A stretch of DNA of 64,000 bases from NCBI GenBank assembly GCA_964230215.1, contig CAXRGQ010000007.1:806001-870000 (forward strand), written 5' to 3'. This stretch comes from JAUILH01 sp964230215. Lineage in GTDB: Bacteria; Bacteroidota; Bacteroidia; Flavobacteriales_D; JAUILH01. The translations under genes and the position numbers were made by a program. This document shows positions 45,789-55,671 of the stretch, piece after piece. The first letter of the stretch is position 1. Each line of letters opens with the position of its first letter. Below the pieces are notes generated by a model that saw nothing but the letters and a program-made list of their open reading frames with translations, made no database searches and was not told where the DNA came from.

Positions 45789-48700
45789 TTAGCGAACTAA
45801 GGTTACATGTCCGCGCAATACATGCTGCTCACGATTCACATCAAGAATGACCACTTTCCAAACATAGACATCCATCGGTGCCTCTTTACCATTGAAAGTG
45901 CCGTCCCATGACACGTTATCATCTTTAGTATCCAGTATTTTATTTCCCCAACGGTCAAAAATCAGGAAGTTATACTCGATATATCCAAACCCTTTTCCAA
46001 CAAAGAAATCATTAACACCATCATTGTTAGGCGTGAAAGCATTAGGCACGTAAAAGGCAAATTCCGGGCTAACGTGTACGTAATCTTCTGCCGTATCTGA
46101 GCATCCATAGGCATTATACACTATTTGTGTGATTGTAAACCATCCTGTATCGGAATACTCATGTATCGGATTAGTCAGATTACTATAGGTGTTATCACCG
46201 AATTCCCACTCCCAATCTATAGCATCTATGGATGCGTCCGTAAACTCAATTATTGGGTCAAATATGGAAACTTCCGACTGGTCCATACTAAATCCTGCTA
46301 TTGGTTTAGGGAATACTGTAATTGGGTAAGTTAAAGTATCCGAATACACACAGCCTTCTAGCGTAGTTACACTCAGTGCAACGTAGTAATCTCCTTCATC
46401 TGTAAATACATGTGTTGGGTTTTGGGCAAATGAAAACGTACCATCATCAAAATCCCACAACCAATTAATTATAGTCGCTCCACTAGAAGTTGTCGATAGA
46501 TCTTCAAATTCTACCGTTAATGCTGGACATCCCGCTGTGGTGAGCGGTGCAAAATCAAAGTCTACCACTGGATGTGTGAATATAGTTTGTGTAACGCTAT
46601 CCATACATCCAAGGCTAGTAGTAACCACTAGCGTAACCGGGAAAGAGTCAGTACTAGTGTTAAATACGTGGTTTGGATGCTGAATATTCTGCGTACCACC
46701 ATCATTGAAGTTCCAGTGCCAATCAACTATAATATCGTTGGTCACCGTACTCTGGTCTGTGAAACTTATTGGCGAGCCTCCACACACCGTGTCATTAGTG
46801 AACGCAGCATTCGGTTGAGGATAAATTGTTACATTTTGGCTGGCTATACTCTGACAGCCAATATCATCGCTAATTAATAAGGTCACGTTATAATTACCTG
46901 CCATAGCGTAAACATGACTTGGGTTTTGTGTATTATCATTCGGCGAACCATCACCAAATGTCCAATCCCATGTTACAATGTTTCCTGAACCGCTCGTTGA
47001 TTGATCTATAAAATTAGTTGGCTGTCCTTCACAAGGGGTGTTTGCAGCAAATTGAGCACTAGGTAATTCAAACACGTAGATGTCTTGAGTAGCAGTGCTG
47101 ATGCACCCACCAGACGATTCAACCGACAAAGTAACTGTATAGATTCCTGCTGTTGAATATGTATGATTGGTGTTTTGAGAATTGTCTAATGGGCTTCCAT
47201 CTCCAAAATCCCATGTCCATGCCACAATATTCCCCTGAGTAATTGTACTGATATCTGTAAAGACAACATTACTGTTTACACAGGTGGTATCGTTAAATTG
47301 CATATCCGCATTTACGACATCACTCACAGTTACAACATGAAAAACTTGGTCTGTACAATTGGCTGTACCTCCGTCAACAATCAATGATACAAGATATGAG
47401 CCTGGTCCAGCGTAGGTATTTTGAACTACAGGGCCGTTGGTACTTGTGTTACCATCTCCAAAGTCCCATATCCATGAACTCGGTGCACCTGTTGATAAAT
47501 CCGTAAATGTGGTGGGCGAGCCAACGCAAACTGTGTCAAATGTATATTCAGCTACTGGAACATCATTCACAATTACTGGGTAAGTTACGGTAGAATCGCA
47601 ACCATTAATGTTAGTTACGATTAGGTTCACATTATAAATTCCTGGTGCTTGAAAGATGTAAGTAGGATTTTGTGAATTAGAGGTGTTGCCATCATCAAAA
47701 TCCCACTCCCAAGTACTCAATGCCACTGCATCTGTGCTTAAATCTGTGAAATTACTCACGCTTAAATAGCACACGGTATCGGCATTAAAATCTGGAATTG
47801 GAACGGTATAAACATTTACAGGAACAACGGTTGTGTCTAAACATCCAGCATTATTGCCAGCTATTAATGTTACATTATACGCACCTCCAGTGGTGTAGGT
47901 ATGACTTGGGTTTTGAGAATTATCTAACGGACTTCCATCACCAAAGTCCCATGTCCAAGTGTTCGGTGTACCAATGGTTGTGTCAGTGAACGCTACTATA
48001 TCTCCAGCGCATACGGTGGCATTCTCAAAGCCTGCCTCTGGTTGCGGAAGCACCACTGCATTAAGATTTAGGGAGTCTTGGCATCCAAATATATTTGTAA
48101 CAAGCAGCTCAGTGCTATATGTTCCCTCTACCGAATAAGTATAGCTCGGGTTTTGGTTATTGTTATATGCGCTGGCATCTCCGAAATCCCATTGCCACGA
48201 AATGGCCCCTGTAGAGAGATCTGTAAAGTTGTTCAGATATCCAAAACAAGCTGTGTCTACTTCAAATAAGGCTGTTGGATTGGGGTTTACCAATGCTGTT
48301 ATTTGTTGAGTATCTGTACAAGCGAAGGCATTGCTAACCACTAGCTGTACTGTGTAAGATCCGTTAGACGGAAATATGTGAGATGGGGATTGATTTAAGT
48401 CAACTGGGCTTCCATCTCCGAAATCCCACTCCCATGACACTGCGTTTGTGCTTAAATCTGAGAAATTAGTAACAGCACCATCACAAATAGTGTCATTGGC
48501 AAAATCTGCGATAGGCAAAGGATACACCTCTACATTTTGAAGCAAAGTATCAACGCATCCAAAGGCATTTTCCGTAATTAATTGAACTGGATATATTCCG
48601 TCTGCAGAGTATGTATGTGATGGATTCTGATTTGTTACAACAGGGCTTCCATCACCAAAATCCCATTGCCAAGAGTTAGGCGTGCCAGATGTGTTGTCAG

Positions 48701-51700
48701 TAAAGTTTGTGCTCGCTCCAAGGCAAGGCGTATTTGTTGTAAAGTCAGGGACCGTTCTAGGGTAAGCCTCCACGGTCTGTATTAAAGTATCTGCACAACC
48801 ACTGAGCGAATAGGATGCCACCAACATTACGTTGTAACTTCCATCAGTAGTGTAGACATGGTTAGGGTTAATTTGATTCGAACTTGGAGAGCCGTCATCA
48901 AAATTCCATTCATAGGTATCTGGCGAACCAAGTGATAAATTGGTGAAAAAGCTTGTGTCGTTTGCACAATCTTCAACAAAACTGAAATCGGCCGTTGGGA
49001 TTGAATCTACCTGTACAACATACGAGACGGTGTCTGAGCATCCGCTTCCTCCACTTACCACCAATTCAACCGTGTATTGTCCAATAGCCGAATACTGGTA
49101 GCTAGGGTTTTGATTGGTATTTATTGCACTTCCATCACCAAAGTCCCATTCCCACCCAACAGGAATGCCCGAACTAAGGTCGTTAAACTGCATGTTTTGT
49201 CCAATACAAGAACTACCGTTACTAAAGTCCGCAACAGGAACACTATTAACGGTTACTAGTTGAGAGCTTGTGACTGGACAATCCGCAAGATTATTTACAG
49301 TTAGACTGACATTATAGGTTCCGGCAGCAGCATACAGGTGATTTGGATTTTGCAGTGTTGAGGTATTGCCGTCACCAAAGTCCCATAAATAACTTACCAC
49401 ACCCCCAAAAGATTGGTCTGTGAAGCTCGTTGAGTCCCCAACACATTCAATACTAAATATAAACTGAGAGGTAGGAATGGAGTCTATTACAATTTGTTGC
49501 GTGATGGTGTCCGTACAGTTAAATCCCGTATAGGCTATTAACTCAACGTCATACGTTCCTGCGTTAGTATAGGCGTGCGATGGGCTTGCGGTTGAACTAG
49601 TGTTACCGTCGCCAAAGTCCCATGCATAAGTTAGAGCACCGAGTGAATTATTCAGATAGCCCACGGTTTCTAATGCGCATGCAGTGTCTGGTAATAGATC
49701 AAAATCCGCTAATGGTAGAGGGTGAACGGTCACGATTTGCATCAAACTATCGATACAACCATTACTGGTGCTTACATACATCCATACCTCATACGTAGTA
49801 TCGTTAACCACTGTGGTATAGATTTCATTTGGCGGGTTTTGTTGTCCAGATGTGTTTCCGTTTCCAAAATCCCATGAGAATATGTCTCCGGGATTACTAA
49901 TGGTATTGTTCGTAAACGCGACATCAAGAGGGGTGCATCCATCGTTTGGTGTCAAAGTGAAGTCTGGGGTAGGGAGAGGTTGTACATCAATGTAAGTAGT
50001 ATCGGCATTAGTACATCCATTGACATTTATATCCAAAATCACCATTTGATAACCGGAATCGTTATATGTTATGGATGGCGCTATATAGGTGTTTGCAGAT
50101 GCAGGAGTGGCTTCAGGTCCGAAATTCCAAACGTAGGTCCCGCCGGGAGTAGAAGCATTATTTAAGTTGAATATATCGCTTTGGCAACCAAATGCTGGTG
50201 CAGCACTTATATCAGCGATAGGAATTGGATGCACAACAATATTCATGGTCATTTGGTCGGTTCCACAATACCCATTTACATCTAAGGTAACGGTGTAGTT
50301 TCCAGGAGTATTATAGGTCTCCGTATGTGGTCCTTGAGTTCCAGCTGTGTTACCGTTCCCAAAGTCCCAGCTCCAAGTAAGATTATCTCCTAACGAACCA
50401 TCAGTGAAGGTTATACTCTGTCCTTCACAAATAGTGTCATTTGCAGTGAATATGGCTACTACTTCTGGGTGAACTACGATTGTTTCGATATCAGTGTCTG
50501 TTCCGCATTGATTGGATACAGTTACTTGAATGGTATGATTTTGTGTGGCGTTTCCAGGTGGTGCGGTGAACACTTGATCAGGAATTGTATTTGGCGTATT
50601 GTAGGTGTTTGTGCCATCTATGGCCCAAGTCCAATTCAGGTTTCCGCCAGTTGCTGTAGCATTAGATTGCACATTTAAAGGCGAGCAGCCATCCAATGGA
50701 TTTGAGATTAAATCTACTGTTGGTATGGTATCAATATTAATAGTGTGAATTACTGTATCATTACCACAACTATTGCCAGCTATCATCACAACATCATATG
50801 AGCCAGTTGTTGGATACGTCTGTAGTGGAGGGGTAGTAGTGTTAGTATATGTATTACCATTCCCCATATCCCATTGGTAATTATTTGCAGGTACAGCTCC
50901 TGTTGAATTGTTTGTGAAAGTCACATTTTGAGGGGCACAGCCTTGTGTGACAGATGGGGTAAAAGCACCCTGAGGAGCGTCAATAATAATTATAGGAGAA
51001 ATTGTAGCTGTGGCTGTATTACAACTGTTAGATGCCGTTAAAGTAATAGTGTAAGTGCCGTTTGTTGTATAACTGTAATTAGGCGGTGCGTGATTTCCAG
51101 TTGTGATTACTGTACCGTCGCCAAAGTCCCAAACATACGTATTTGCATTAACCGAGAGGTTTTGAAGTGTGCTTAAGTTGTGTGGTGCACAGCCGTTATA
51201 TTCAGTAATATCCAGCGTAAGTGCGGCCGAAACAAATTTTTCGAAAACAACTGTGAGTGTTTCGGTAGCTGTACATCCATTTGCATGAGTCGCGGTCATG
51301 GTTACGGTAAATGTCCCATAGCTAGTATATGTATGTGTCAGTGGAGCATTAGACGCAGTTACTACAGGAGGTGAGCCGTCACCAAAATCCCATTCGTAAC
51401 TTACTGCTCCAGTTGTTCCATTAGTAAAAGTGACTACCTCACTAGTGGTTGGGTCTCCGGGGAGTAAACAATACATTAAATCACCATCCCCGTCGTCTCC
51501 TGCAATAGATACATTGGGGATATCCAACATGGTCACTGAAGCATTAGATGTAGATGTACAACCAGGACCATTGGTAACAGTTAGTGTAACATTATACGTT
51601 CCTCCAGCACCGTATGAATGAGTTGGATTAGCTTGTGTAGAGGTGTTTCCATCACCAAAATTCCAATTATAGGTGGTGTTACCATTTGTACCGGTGGAAG

Positions 51701-52181
51701 TATTGTTAAAATTTATCGGCGTGCCTCCACACACATTATTTGGATTAAATGTAAAAGAGGCATTTGGTAAGGGGTAAATAGTGACTGTTACAAATGACGT
51801 GTCTTCGCAAGGTATAGTGTTATCAATTGCAACCAGCATAAAATTGTATGTTCCAACAGCAGAGATATTCTGGCTAATTGGCGCGGCTAAACCGGTTGTA
51901 TTATCAAATAGAGTTCCATTCAAATACCACTCATAGTCTGAAGTGGCGTTGAAAGGACCAGTACTTAGGTTCGTAAAATTGATAGTGGTTGGACCCGGAC
52001 CACAAATATTAGTCTGTGATGTGCTAAAGTTGGAGACTACTGTTCCAGGACATGCCGCCTCAGCTTTTAAAAAGCCAAATAGAAGCAGGTATGAAATAAG
52101 ATAATATTTCAGTTTACATAGAGCCACAGCGGATGTCCAGTAAGTGATAGACCTGAAATTTAGCAAAAGGTTGCCTATCAA
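45789..52181 (-). CDS. Giant PKD-repeat surface protein with gliding-motility (T9SS type B) C-terminal domain
   Basis: 2,130 residues. The N-terminus ends a signal peptide at about LKAEA; the stretch before it is long, so an alternative downstream start (such as GTG) is possible. About 23-24 tandem PKD modules of 75-80 residues fill residues 45-2000, each with W-D-F-G-D-G ... Y/F ... G-x-Y-x-V-x-L, and many with two cysteines (such as VCGGTPI and GCTSTS). PKD modules are Ig-like folds for protein or glycan contacts. The type B C-terminal domain (NAFTPNNDGVNDFF, IFDRWGNKIL, MDVYVWKVV, LRGHVTLVR) directs T9SS export. Likely an extracellular adhesin or stalk. It lies 40 bases after lepA on the same strand, an odd partner. 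Confidence 0.92.
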   Translation of the reverse strand: MIGNLLLNFRSITYWTSAVALCKLKYYLISYLLLFGFLKAEAACPGTVVSNFSTSQTNICGPGPTTINFTNLSTGPFNATSDYEWYLNGTLFDNTTGLAAPISQNISAVGTYNFMLVAIDNTIPCEDTSFVTVTIYPLPNASFTFNPNNVCGGTPINFNNTSTGTNGNTTYNWNFGDGNTSTQANPTHSYGAGGTYNVTLTVTNGPGCTSTSNASVTMLDIPNVSIAGDDGDGDLMYCLLPGDPTTSEVVTFTNGTTGAVSYEWDFGDGSPPVVTASNAPLTHTYTSYGTFTVTMTATHANGCTATETLTVVFEKFVSAALTLDITEYNGCAPHNLSTLQNLSVNANTYVWDFGDGTVITTGNHAPPNYSYTTNGTYTITLTASNSCNTATATISPIIIIDAPQGAFTPSVTQGCAPQNVTFTNNSTGAVPANNYQWDMGNGNTYTNTTTPPLQTYPTTGSYDVVMIAGNSCGNDTVIHTINIDTIPTVDLISNPLDGCSPLNVQSNATATGGNLNWTWAIDGTNTYNTPNTIPDQVFTAPPGNATQNHTIQVTVSNQCGTDTDIETIVVHPEVVAIFTANDTICEGQSITFTDGSLGDNLTWSWDFGNGNTAGTQGPHTETYNTPGNYTVTLDVNGYCGTDQMTMNIVVHPIPIADISAAPAFGCQSDIFNLNNASTPGGTYVWNFGPEATPASANTYIAPSITYNDSGYQMVILDINVNGCTNADTTYIDVQPLPTPDFTLTPNDGCTPLDVAFTNNTISNPGDIFSWDFGNGNTSGQQNPPNEIYTTVVNDTTYEVWMYVSTSNGCIDSLMQIVTVHPLPLADFDLLPDTACALETVGYLNNSLGALTYAWDFGDGNTSSTASPSHAYTNAGTYDVELIAYTGFNCTDTITQQIVIDSIPTSQFIFSIECVGDSTSFTDQSFGGVVSYLWDFGDGNTSTLQNPNHLYAAAGTYNVSLTVNNLADCPVTSSQLVTVNSVPVADFSNGSSCIGQNMQFNDLSSGIPVGWEWDFGDGSAINTNQNPSYQYSAIGQYTVELVVSGGSGCSDTVSYVVQVDSIPTADFSFVEDCANDTSFFTNLSLGSPDTYEWNFDDGSPSSNQINPNHVYTTDGSYNVMLVASYSLSGCADTLIQTVEAYPRTVPDFTTNTPCLGASTNFTDNTSGTPNSWQWDFGDGSPVVTNQNPSHTYSADGIYPVQLITENAFGCVDTLLQNVEVYPLPIADFANDTICDGAVTNFSDLSTNAVSWEWDFGDGSPVDLNQSPSHIFPSNGSYTVQLVVSNAFACTDTQQITALVNPNPTALFEVDTACFGYLNNFTDLSTGAISWQWDFGDASAYNNNQNPSYTYSVEGTYSTELLVTNIFGCQDSLNLNAVVLPQPEAGFENATVCAGDIVAFTDTTIGTPNTWTWDFGDGSPLDNSQNPSHTYTTGGAYNVTLIAGNNAGCLDTTVVPVNVYTVPIPDFNADTVCYLSVSNFTDLSTDAVALSTWEWDFDDGNTSNSQNPTYIFQAPGIYNVNLIVTNINGCDSTVTYPVIVNDVPVAEYTFDTVCVGSPTTFTDLSTGAPSSWIWDFGDGNTSTNGPVVQNTYAGPGSYLVSLIVDGGTANCTDQVFHVVTVSDVVNADMQFNDTTCVNSNVVFTDISTITQGNIVAWTWDFGDGSPLDNSQNTNHTYSTAGIYTVTLSVESSGGCISTATQDIYVFELPSAQFAANTPCEGQPTNFIDQSTSGSGNIVTWDWTFGDGSPNDNTQNPSHVYAMAGNYNVTLLISDDIGCQSIASQNVTIYPQPNAAFTNDTVCGGSPISFTDQSTVTNDIIVDWHWNFNDGGTQNIQHPNHVFNTSTDSFPVTLVVTTSLGCMDSVTQTIFTHPVVDFDFAPLTTAGCPALTVEFEDLSTTSSGATIINWLWDFDDGTFSFAQNPTHVFTDEGDYYVALSVTTLEGCVYSDTLTYPITVFPKPIAGFSMDQSEVSIFDPIIEFTDASIDAIDWEWEFGDNTYSNLTNPIHEYSDTGWFTITQIVYNAYGCSDTAEDYVHVSPEFAFYVPNAFTPNNDGVNDFFVGKGFGYIEYNFLIFDRWGNKILDTKDDNVSWDGTFNGKEAPMDVYVWKVVILDVNREQHVLRGHVTLVR
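46060..51780 (-). repeat. About 23 tandem PKD-domain repeats
   Basis: Protein-level repeats with the WDFGDG core; for example NWNFGDGNTS, SWEWDFGDGS and LWDFGDGNTS. Variants WDMGNG, WDFGNG, WNFDDG and WEFGDN occur. Boundaries are approximate. Confidence 0.9.
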
Positions 52182-52221
52182 TCAACTATAATGAGTGATT
52201 AATGACGAAATGCAGGAAATC

Positions 52222-54012
52222 TTAGTCCAACTTCAAGACAGCTAAGAACGCTTCTTGCGGCACCTCTACCTTACCAACTTGACGCATACGCTTTTTACCT
52301 GCCTTTTGCTTCTCTAGCAGTTTACGTTTACGTGTGATGTCGCCACCATAACATTTTGCGGTTACATCTTTACGAAGAGCCTTAATAGTTTCTCGTGCAA
52401 TAATTTTTGCACCTATTGCTGCCTGAATCGGAATTTCGAATTGTTGTCTCGGTATTAACTCCTTCAGTTTAATACAAATCTTTTTACCTAAATCGAAGGC
52501 ATTTGATCTGTGGACTAGAGCGGACAGTGCATCTACTTGTTCTGCATTTAGTAATACATCCAGTTTTATTAAATCAGACTGTCTATAGCCAATTGGGTGA
52601 TAATCAAAAGATGCATAGCCCCTAGACACTGTTTTTAATCTATCGTAAAAATCAAATACAATTTCGGATAACGGCATTTCAAATGACAACTCAACTCGAT
52701 CTTGAGTAAGATAAACTTGGTTGGTCATTTCACCACGCTTTTCAATACACAAATTCATCACCTGTCCGGTATATTCAGACTTGGTGATAACCTGCGCTTT
52801 GATATACGGCTCTTCAACAAAATTTAGTTTTGAAGGCTCAGGTAATTCGGATGGGTTGTTAACGATAATCAACTCATCACCCTTGTTCAAGTATGCTTTG
52901 TAGGACACGTTTGGAACAGTGGTTATCACTGTCATATTAAACTCTCTTTCGAGTCTTTCCTGAATAATCTCCATGTGGAGCATTCCAAGGAATCCACATC
53001 TAAATCCAAAACCTAGTGCTGCAGATGACTCTGGCTCAAACACCAATGAGGCATCATTCAGCTGCAATTTTTCCATTGACGCTCTTAGCTCCTCATAATC
53101 ATCCGTGTCAACAGGATAAATACCAGCAAAGACCATTGGCTTAACGTCCTCAAACCCCTTCACAATATCCGAGCATGGGTTATTTACAAGTGTAATGGTA
53201 TCACCAACTTTCACCTCTTTGGCTTGCTTAATACCAGATATGATATAGCCTACATCACCAGTAAACACCTCTTTACGTGGTGATAAATCCATCTTCAATA
53301 CGCCAATTTCATCTGCATCATATTGTTTACCAGTATTGACAAACTTTACTAAATCACCTTTTTTAATTGAACCATTAATAACTCTGAAATAAGCGATTAT
53401 TCCTCTAAATGGATTAAACACAGAGTCGAAGATCATGGCTTGTAATGGTCCATCTGGATTTCCTTTTGGTGCTGATATGCGCGTAACAATCGCTTCTAGA
53501 ATATCATCAACTCCCAAACCTGTTTTACCACTCGCCGGAATTACATCATCCGGACTGCACCCTATCAAATCAACTATCTGATCGGTTACTTCTTCTGGCA
53601 TTGCGCCGGGTAAATCCATTTTGTTTAGAATTGGAATAATCTCCAAATCGTTTTCCAAAGCCAGGTATAGATTCGATATCGTTTGAGCTTCAATACCTTG
53701 AGATGCATCTACAATAAGTAAAGCACCCTCACATGCAGCAATTGAACGAGAAACTTCATAAGAAAAGTCTACATGTCCAGGGGTATCTATTAGGTTAAGC
53801 ACATATTTCTGCCCATTAGAAACGTAGTCCATTTGAATGGCGTGACTCTTTATCGTAATACCACGCTCACGCTCAAGATCCATATCATCAAGCGCTTGAT
53901 TTTGCATGTCACGATCTGATATTGTACCGGTAGTCTGCAATAATCGATCAGCCAGAGTACTTTTACCATGGTCTATGTGAGCGATAATACAAAAGTTTCT
54001 AATATGCTGCAT
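52222..54012 (-). CDS. lepA: Elongation factor 4 (LepA)
   Basis: 596 residues from ATG 54012, where the family N-terminus MQHIRNFCIIAHIDHGKS begins; an upstream ATG at 54048 would add 12 residues and is rejected. G1 AHIDHGKST, G2 ERERGITIKS, G3 DTPGHVDF, G4 NKMDLPGA are present, and the LepA C-terminal region (KAGKKRMRQVGKVEVPQEAF). Translational GTPase that acts on stalled or mistranslocated ribosomes. The promoter (TTG-N17-TATTTTTG) is only five bases from the ATG. Divergent to metF. Confidence 0.97.
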   Translation of the reverse strand: MQHIRNFCIIAHIDHGKSTLADRLLQTTGTISDRDMQNQALDDMDLERERGITIKSHAIQMDYVSNGQKYVLNLIDTPGHVDFSYEVSRSIAACEGALLIVDASQGIEAQTISNLYLALENDLEIIPILNKMDLPGAMPEEVTDQIVDLIGCSPDDVIPASGKTGLGVDDILEAIVTRISAPKGNPDGPLQAMIFDSVFNPFRGIIAYFRVINGSIKKGDLVKFVNTGKQYDADEIGVLKMDLSPRKEVFTGDVGYIISGIKQAKEVKVGDTITLVNNPCSDIVKGFEDVKPMVFAGIYPVDTDDYEELRASMEKLQLNDASLVFEPESSAALGFGFRCGFLGMLHMEIIQERLEREFNMTVITTVPNVSYKAYLNKGDELIIVNNPSELPEPSKLNFVEEPYIKAQVITKSEYTGQVMNLCIEKRGEMTNQVYLTQDRVELSFEMPLSEIVFDFYDRLKTVSRGYASFDYHPIGYRQSDLIKLDVLLNAEQVDALSALVHRSNAFDLGKKICIKLKELIPRQQFEIPIQAAIGAKIIARETIKALRKDVTAKCYGGDITRKRKLLEKQKAGKKRMRQVGKVEVPQEAFLAVLKLD

Positions 54013-54017
54013 AGCCG

Positions 54018-54045
54018 CAAAAATAGGTAATTTGCGATTTGTCAA
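54018..54045 (-). promoter_or_regulatory. Complete promoter of lepA, five bases from the start codon
   Basis: TTG (54043-54045), 17 bases, TATTTTTG (54018-54025), then 5 bases to the ATG at 54012. Implies leaderless or nearly leaderless mRNA. Confidence 0.7.
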
Positions 54046-54125
54046 CACACTTAGTCAGGGTTTTTCGCGAATTTATTTACTTAGAATTTTCACATCACGT
54101 ATATTCGCACCGAAATTAACTGCAA

Positions 54126-55079
54126 ATGAAAGTAACAGAGCACTTAGCAAACGCAAAGGACACACTATTCTCCTTCGAAATTTTACCTCCGTTAAAAGGT
54201 AAGAGTATACAATCTATTTACGATGGAATAGACCCTTTGATGGAGTTTAATCCGCCCTTTATAAATGTTACTTATCATCGGGAGGAATACCTTTACAAGC
54301 GCAGAGAAAAGGGGTATCTTGAAAAAATTGCCATTCGCAAGCGACCAGGAACAGTGGGTATTTGTGCAGCAATTATGAATAAATATGAAGTGGATGCAGT
54401 ACCTCACTTAATTTGTGGTGGATTTACAAAGGAGGAGACAGAAAATGCATTGATCGATCTTCAGTTTTTGGGAATTGATAATATTCTGGCACTTAGAGGA
54501 GATCCCATTAAGACAGAAGCACACTTTACGCCGAACCCAGAAGGTCATGAGCATGCGGTGGACTTGGTTGGACAGATAATGGACATGAACAAGGCACATT
54601 TTCTATACGAAGAAGATAAAAACATTACTCCAACGGATTTCTGTATTGGTGTGGCGGGGTACCCTGAGAAACATTTCGAATCTATGAACCTAAAAACGGA
54701 TCTGAAGTTTTTGAAGGAGAAAGTGGACAGAGGGGCCGAATACATTGTGACTCAGTTATTTTTCGATAATAAGAAGTATTTTGATTTCGTTGAGAAGTGT
54801 CGAGAGGCTGGTATTAATGTGCCGATAATCCCTGGAATTAAGCCGATTACGACTATGCGTCACATTAATTTCTTACCTAAGTTTTTCCATATTGATTTTC
54901 CAGATGAATTGGCTGAAGAGCTTGAGAAATGTACAAGCAATGATGAGGTAAGAGAGGTTGGAATCGAATGGGGTATTCAGCAAACAAAGGAGCTAAAGAA
55001 AAACGGGGTTCCGTGTATTCATTTTTATACAATGGGTAAATCAGAATCTGTTAAGCGAATTGCAGAGCAGGTGTTCTAA
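54126..55079 (+). CDS. metF: 5,10-methylenetetrahydrofolate reductase
   Basis: 317 residues. FSFEILPPLKGKS near the start, NVTYHREE, LALRGDP, GVAGYPEKHFES, TQLFFDNKKYFDF, PIIPGIKPITT, and a C-terminal PCIHFYTMG. This is the normal MTHFR fold (FAD-binding TIM barrel). It makes 5-methyl-THF for methionine synthesis. Cytoplasmic. Converges on ribE with a 4-base overlap of the coding ends. Confidence 0.95.
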   Translation: MKVTEHLANAKDTLFSFEILPPLKGKSIQSIYDGIDPLMEFNPPFINVTYHREEYLYKRREKGYLEKIAIRKRPGTVGICAAIMNKYEVDAVPHLICGGFTKEETENALIDLQFLGIDNILALRGDPIKTEAHFTPNPEGHEHAVDLVGQIMDMNKAHFLYEEDKNITPTDFCIGVAGYPEKHFESMNLKTDLKFLKEKVDRGAEYIVTQLFFDNKKYFDFVEKCREAGINVPIIPGIKPITTMRHINFLPKFFHIDFPDELAEELEKCTSNDEVREVGIEWGIQQTKELKKNGVPCIHFYTMGKSESVKRIAEQVF

Positions 55080-55669
55080 TTGCTCGAGTGTTTAGCCATC
55101 AGGCCAGCAACATACTTCCCAACAATATCAAACTCAATATTGACTTTAGTACCCACTTTAAACTGGCCAAAGTTGGTGTGTTCCTGAGTGAATGGAATGA
55201 TGGCAACTGAAAACAATCCATCCTGCGACTGAACAACAGTTAAGCTAACACCATTAACAGTTATAGATCCTTTAGGTACAGTAATATGTTCATCACTATG
55301 ATAGCTGAATACATATTCTGTACTTCCATTATGATCGACTATTTCTTTGCAAATGGCGGTAGTATCAACGTGACCCTGCACAATGTGTCCATCCAGGCGG
55401 GCACCAATCTGTGTGCAACGCTCTAAATTGACCATGTCGCCTACCTTTAAATCTCCAATATTGGAGCGGTCCAGTGTCTCTTTTATCGCGGTGACAACAT
55501 GTTTATCATTTTCCTGTTTAATTACCGTTAAACAAACGCCGTTATGGGCAATACTTTGATCGATCTTTAATTCTTTTGATACGGAGCTCCTAATAGTAAG
55601 GTGGATATTCGTCTGTTCTTTTTCCAACCCTACAACTTCCCCTAGCGACTCAATAATTCCTGTAAACAT
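55076..55669 (-). CDS. ribE: Riboflavin synthase, alpha subunit
   Basis: 197 residues. Two lumazine-binding barrel halves: MFTGIIESLGEV, SIAHNGVCLTVI at residues 40-50, and GHIVQGHVDT, SITVNGVSLTVV in the second half. It dismutates two lumazine molecules to riboflavin. It starts only 2 bases downstream of the type B cargo at 55672, so they may be co-transcribed. Flavin supply would serve the photolyases, but they are not linked here. Confidence 0.95.
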   Translation of the reverse strand: MFTGIIESLGEVVGLEKEQTNIHLTIRSSVSKELKIDQSIAHNGVCLTVIKQENDKHVVTAIKETLDRSNIGDLKVGDMVNLERCTQIGARLDGHIVQGHVDTTAICKEIVDHNGSTEYVFSYHSDEHITVPKGSITVNGVSLTVVQSQDGLFSVAIIPFTQEHTNFGQFKVGTKVNIEFDIVGKYVAGLMAKHSSN

Positions 55670-55671
55670 GT

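Noticed and set aside
48010..51621. Short plus-strand ORFs inside the PKD array
   Set aside because: Opposite-strand shadows of the PKD repeats; no promoter or conserved motif.
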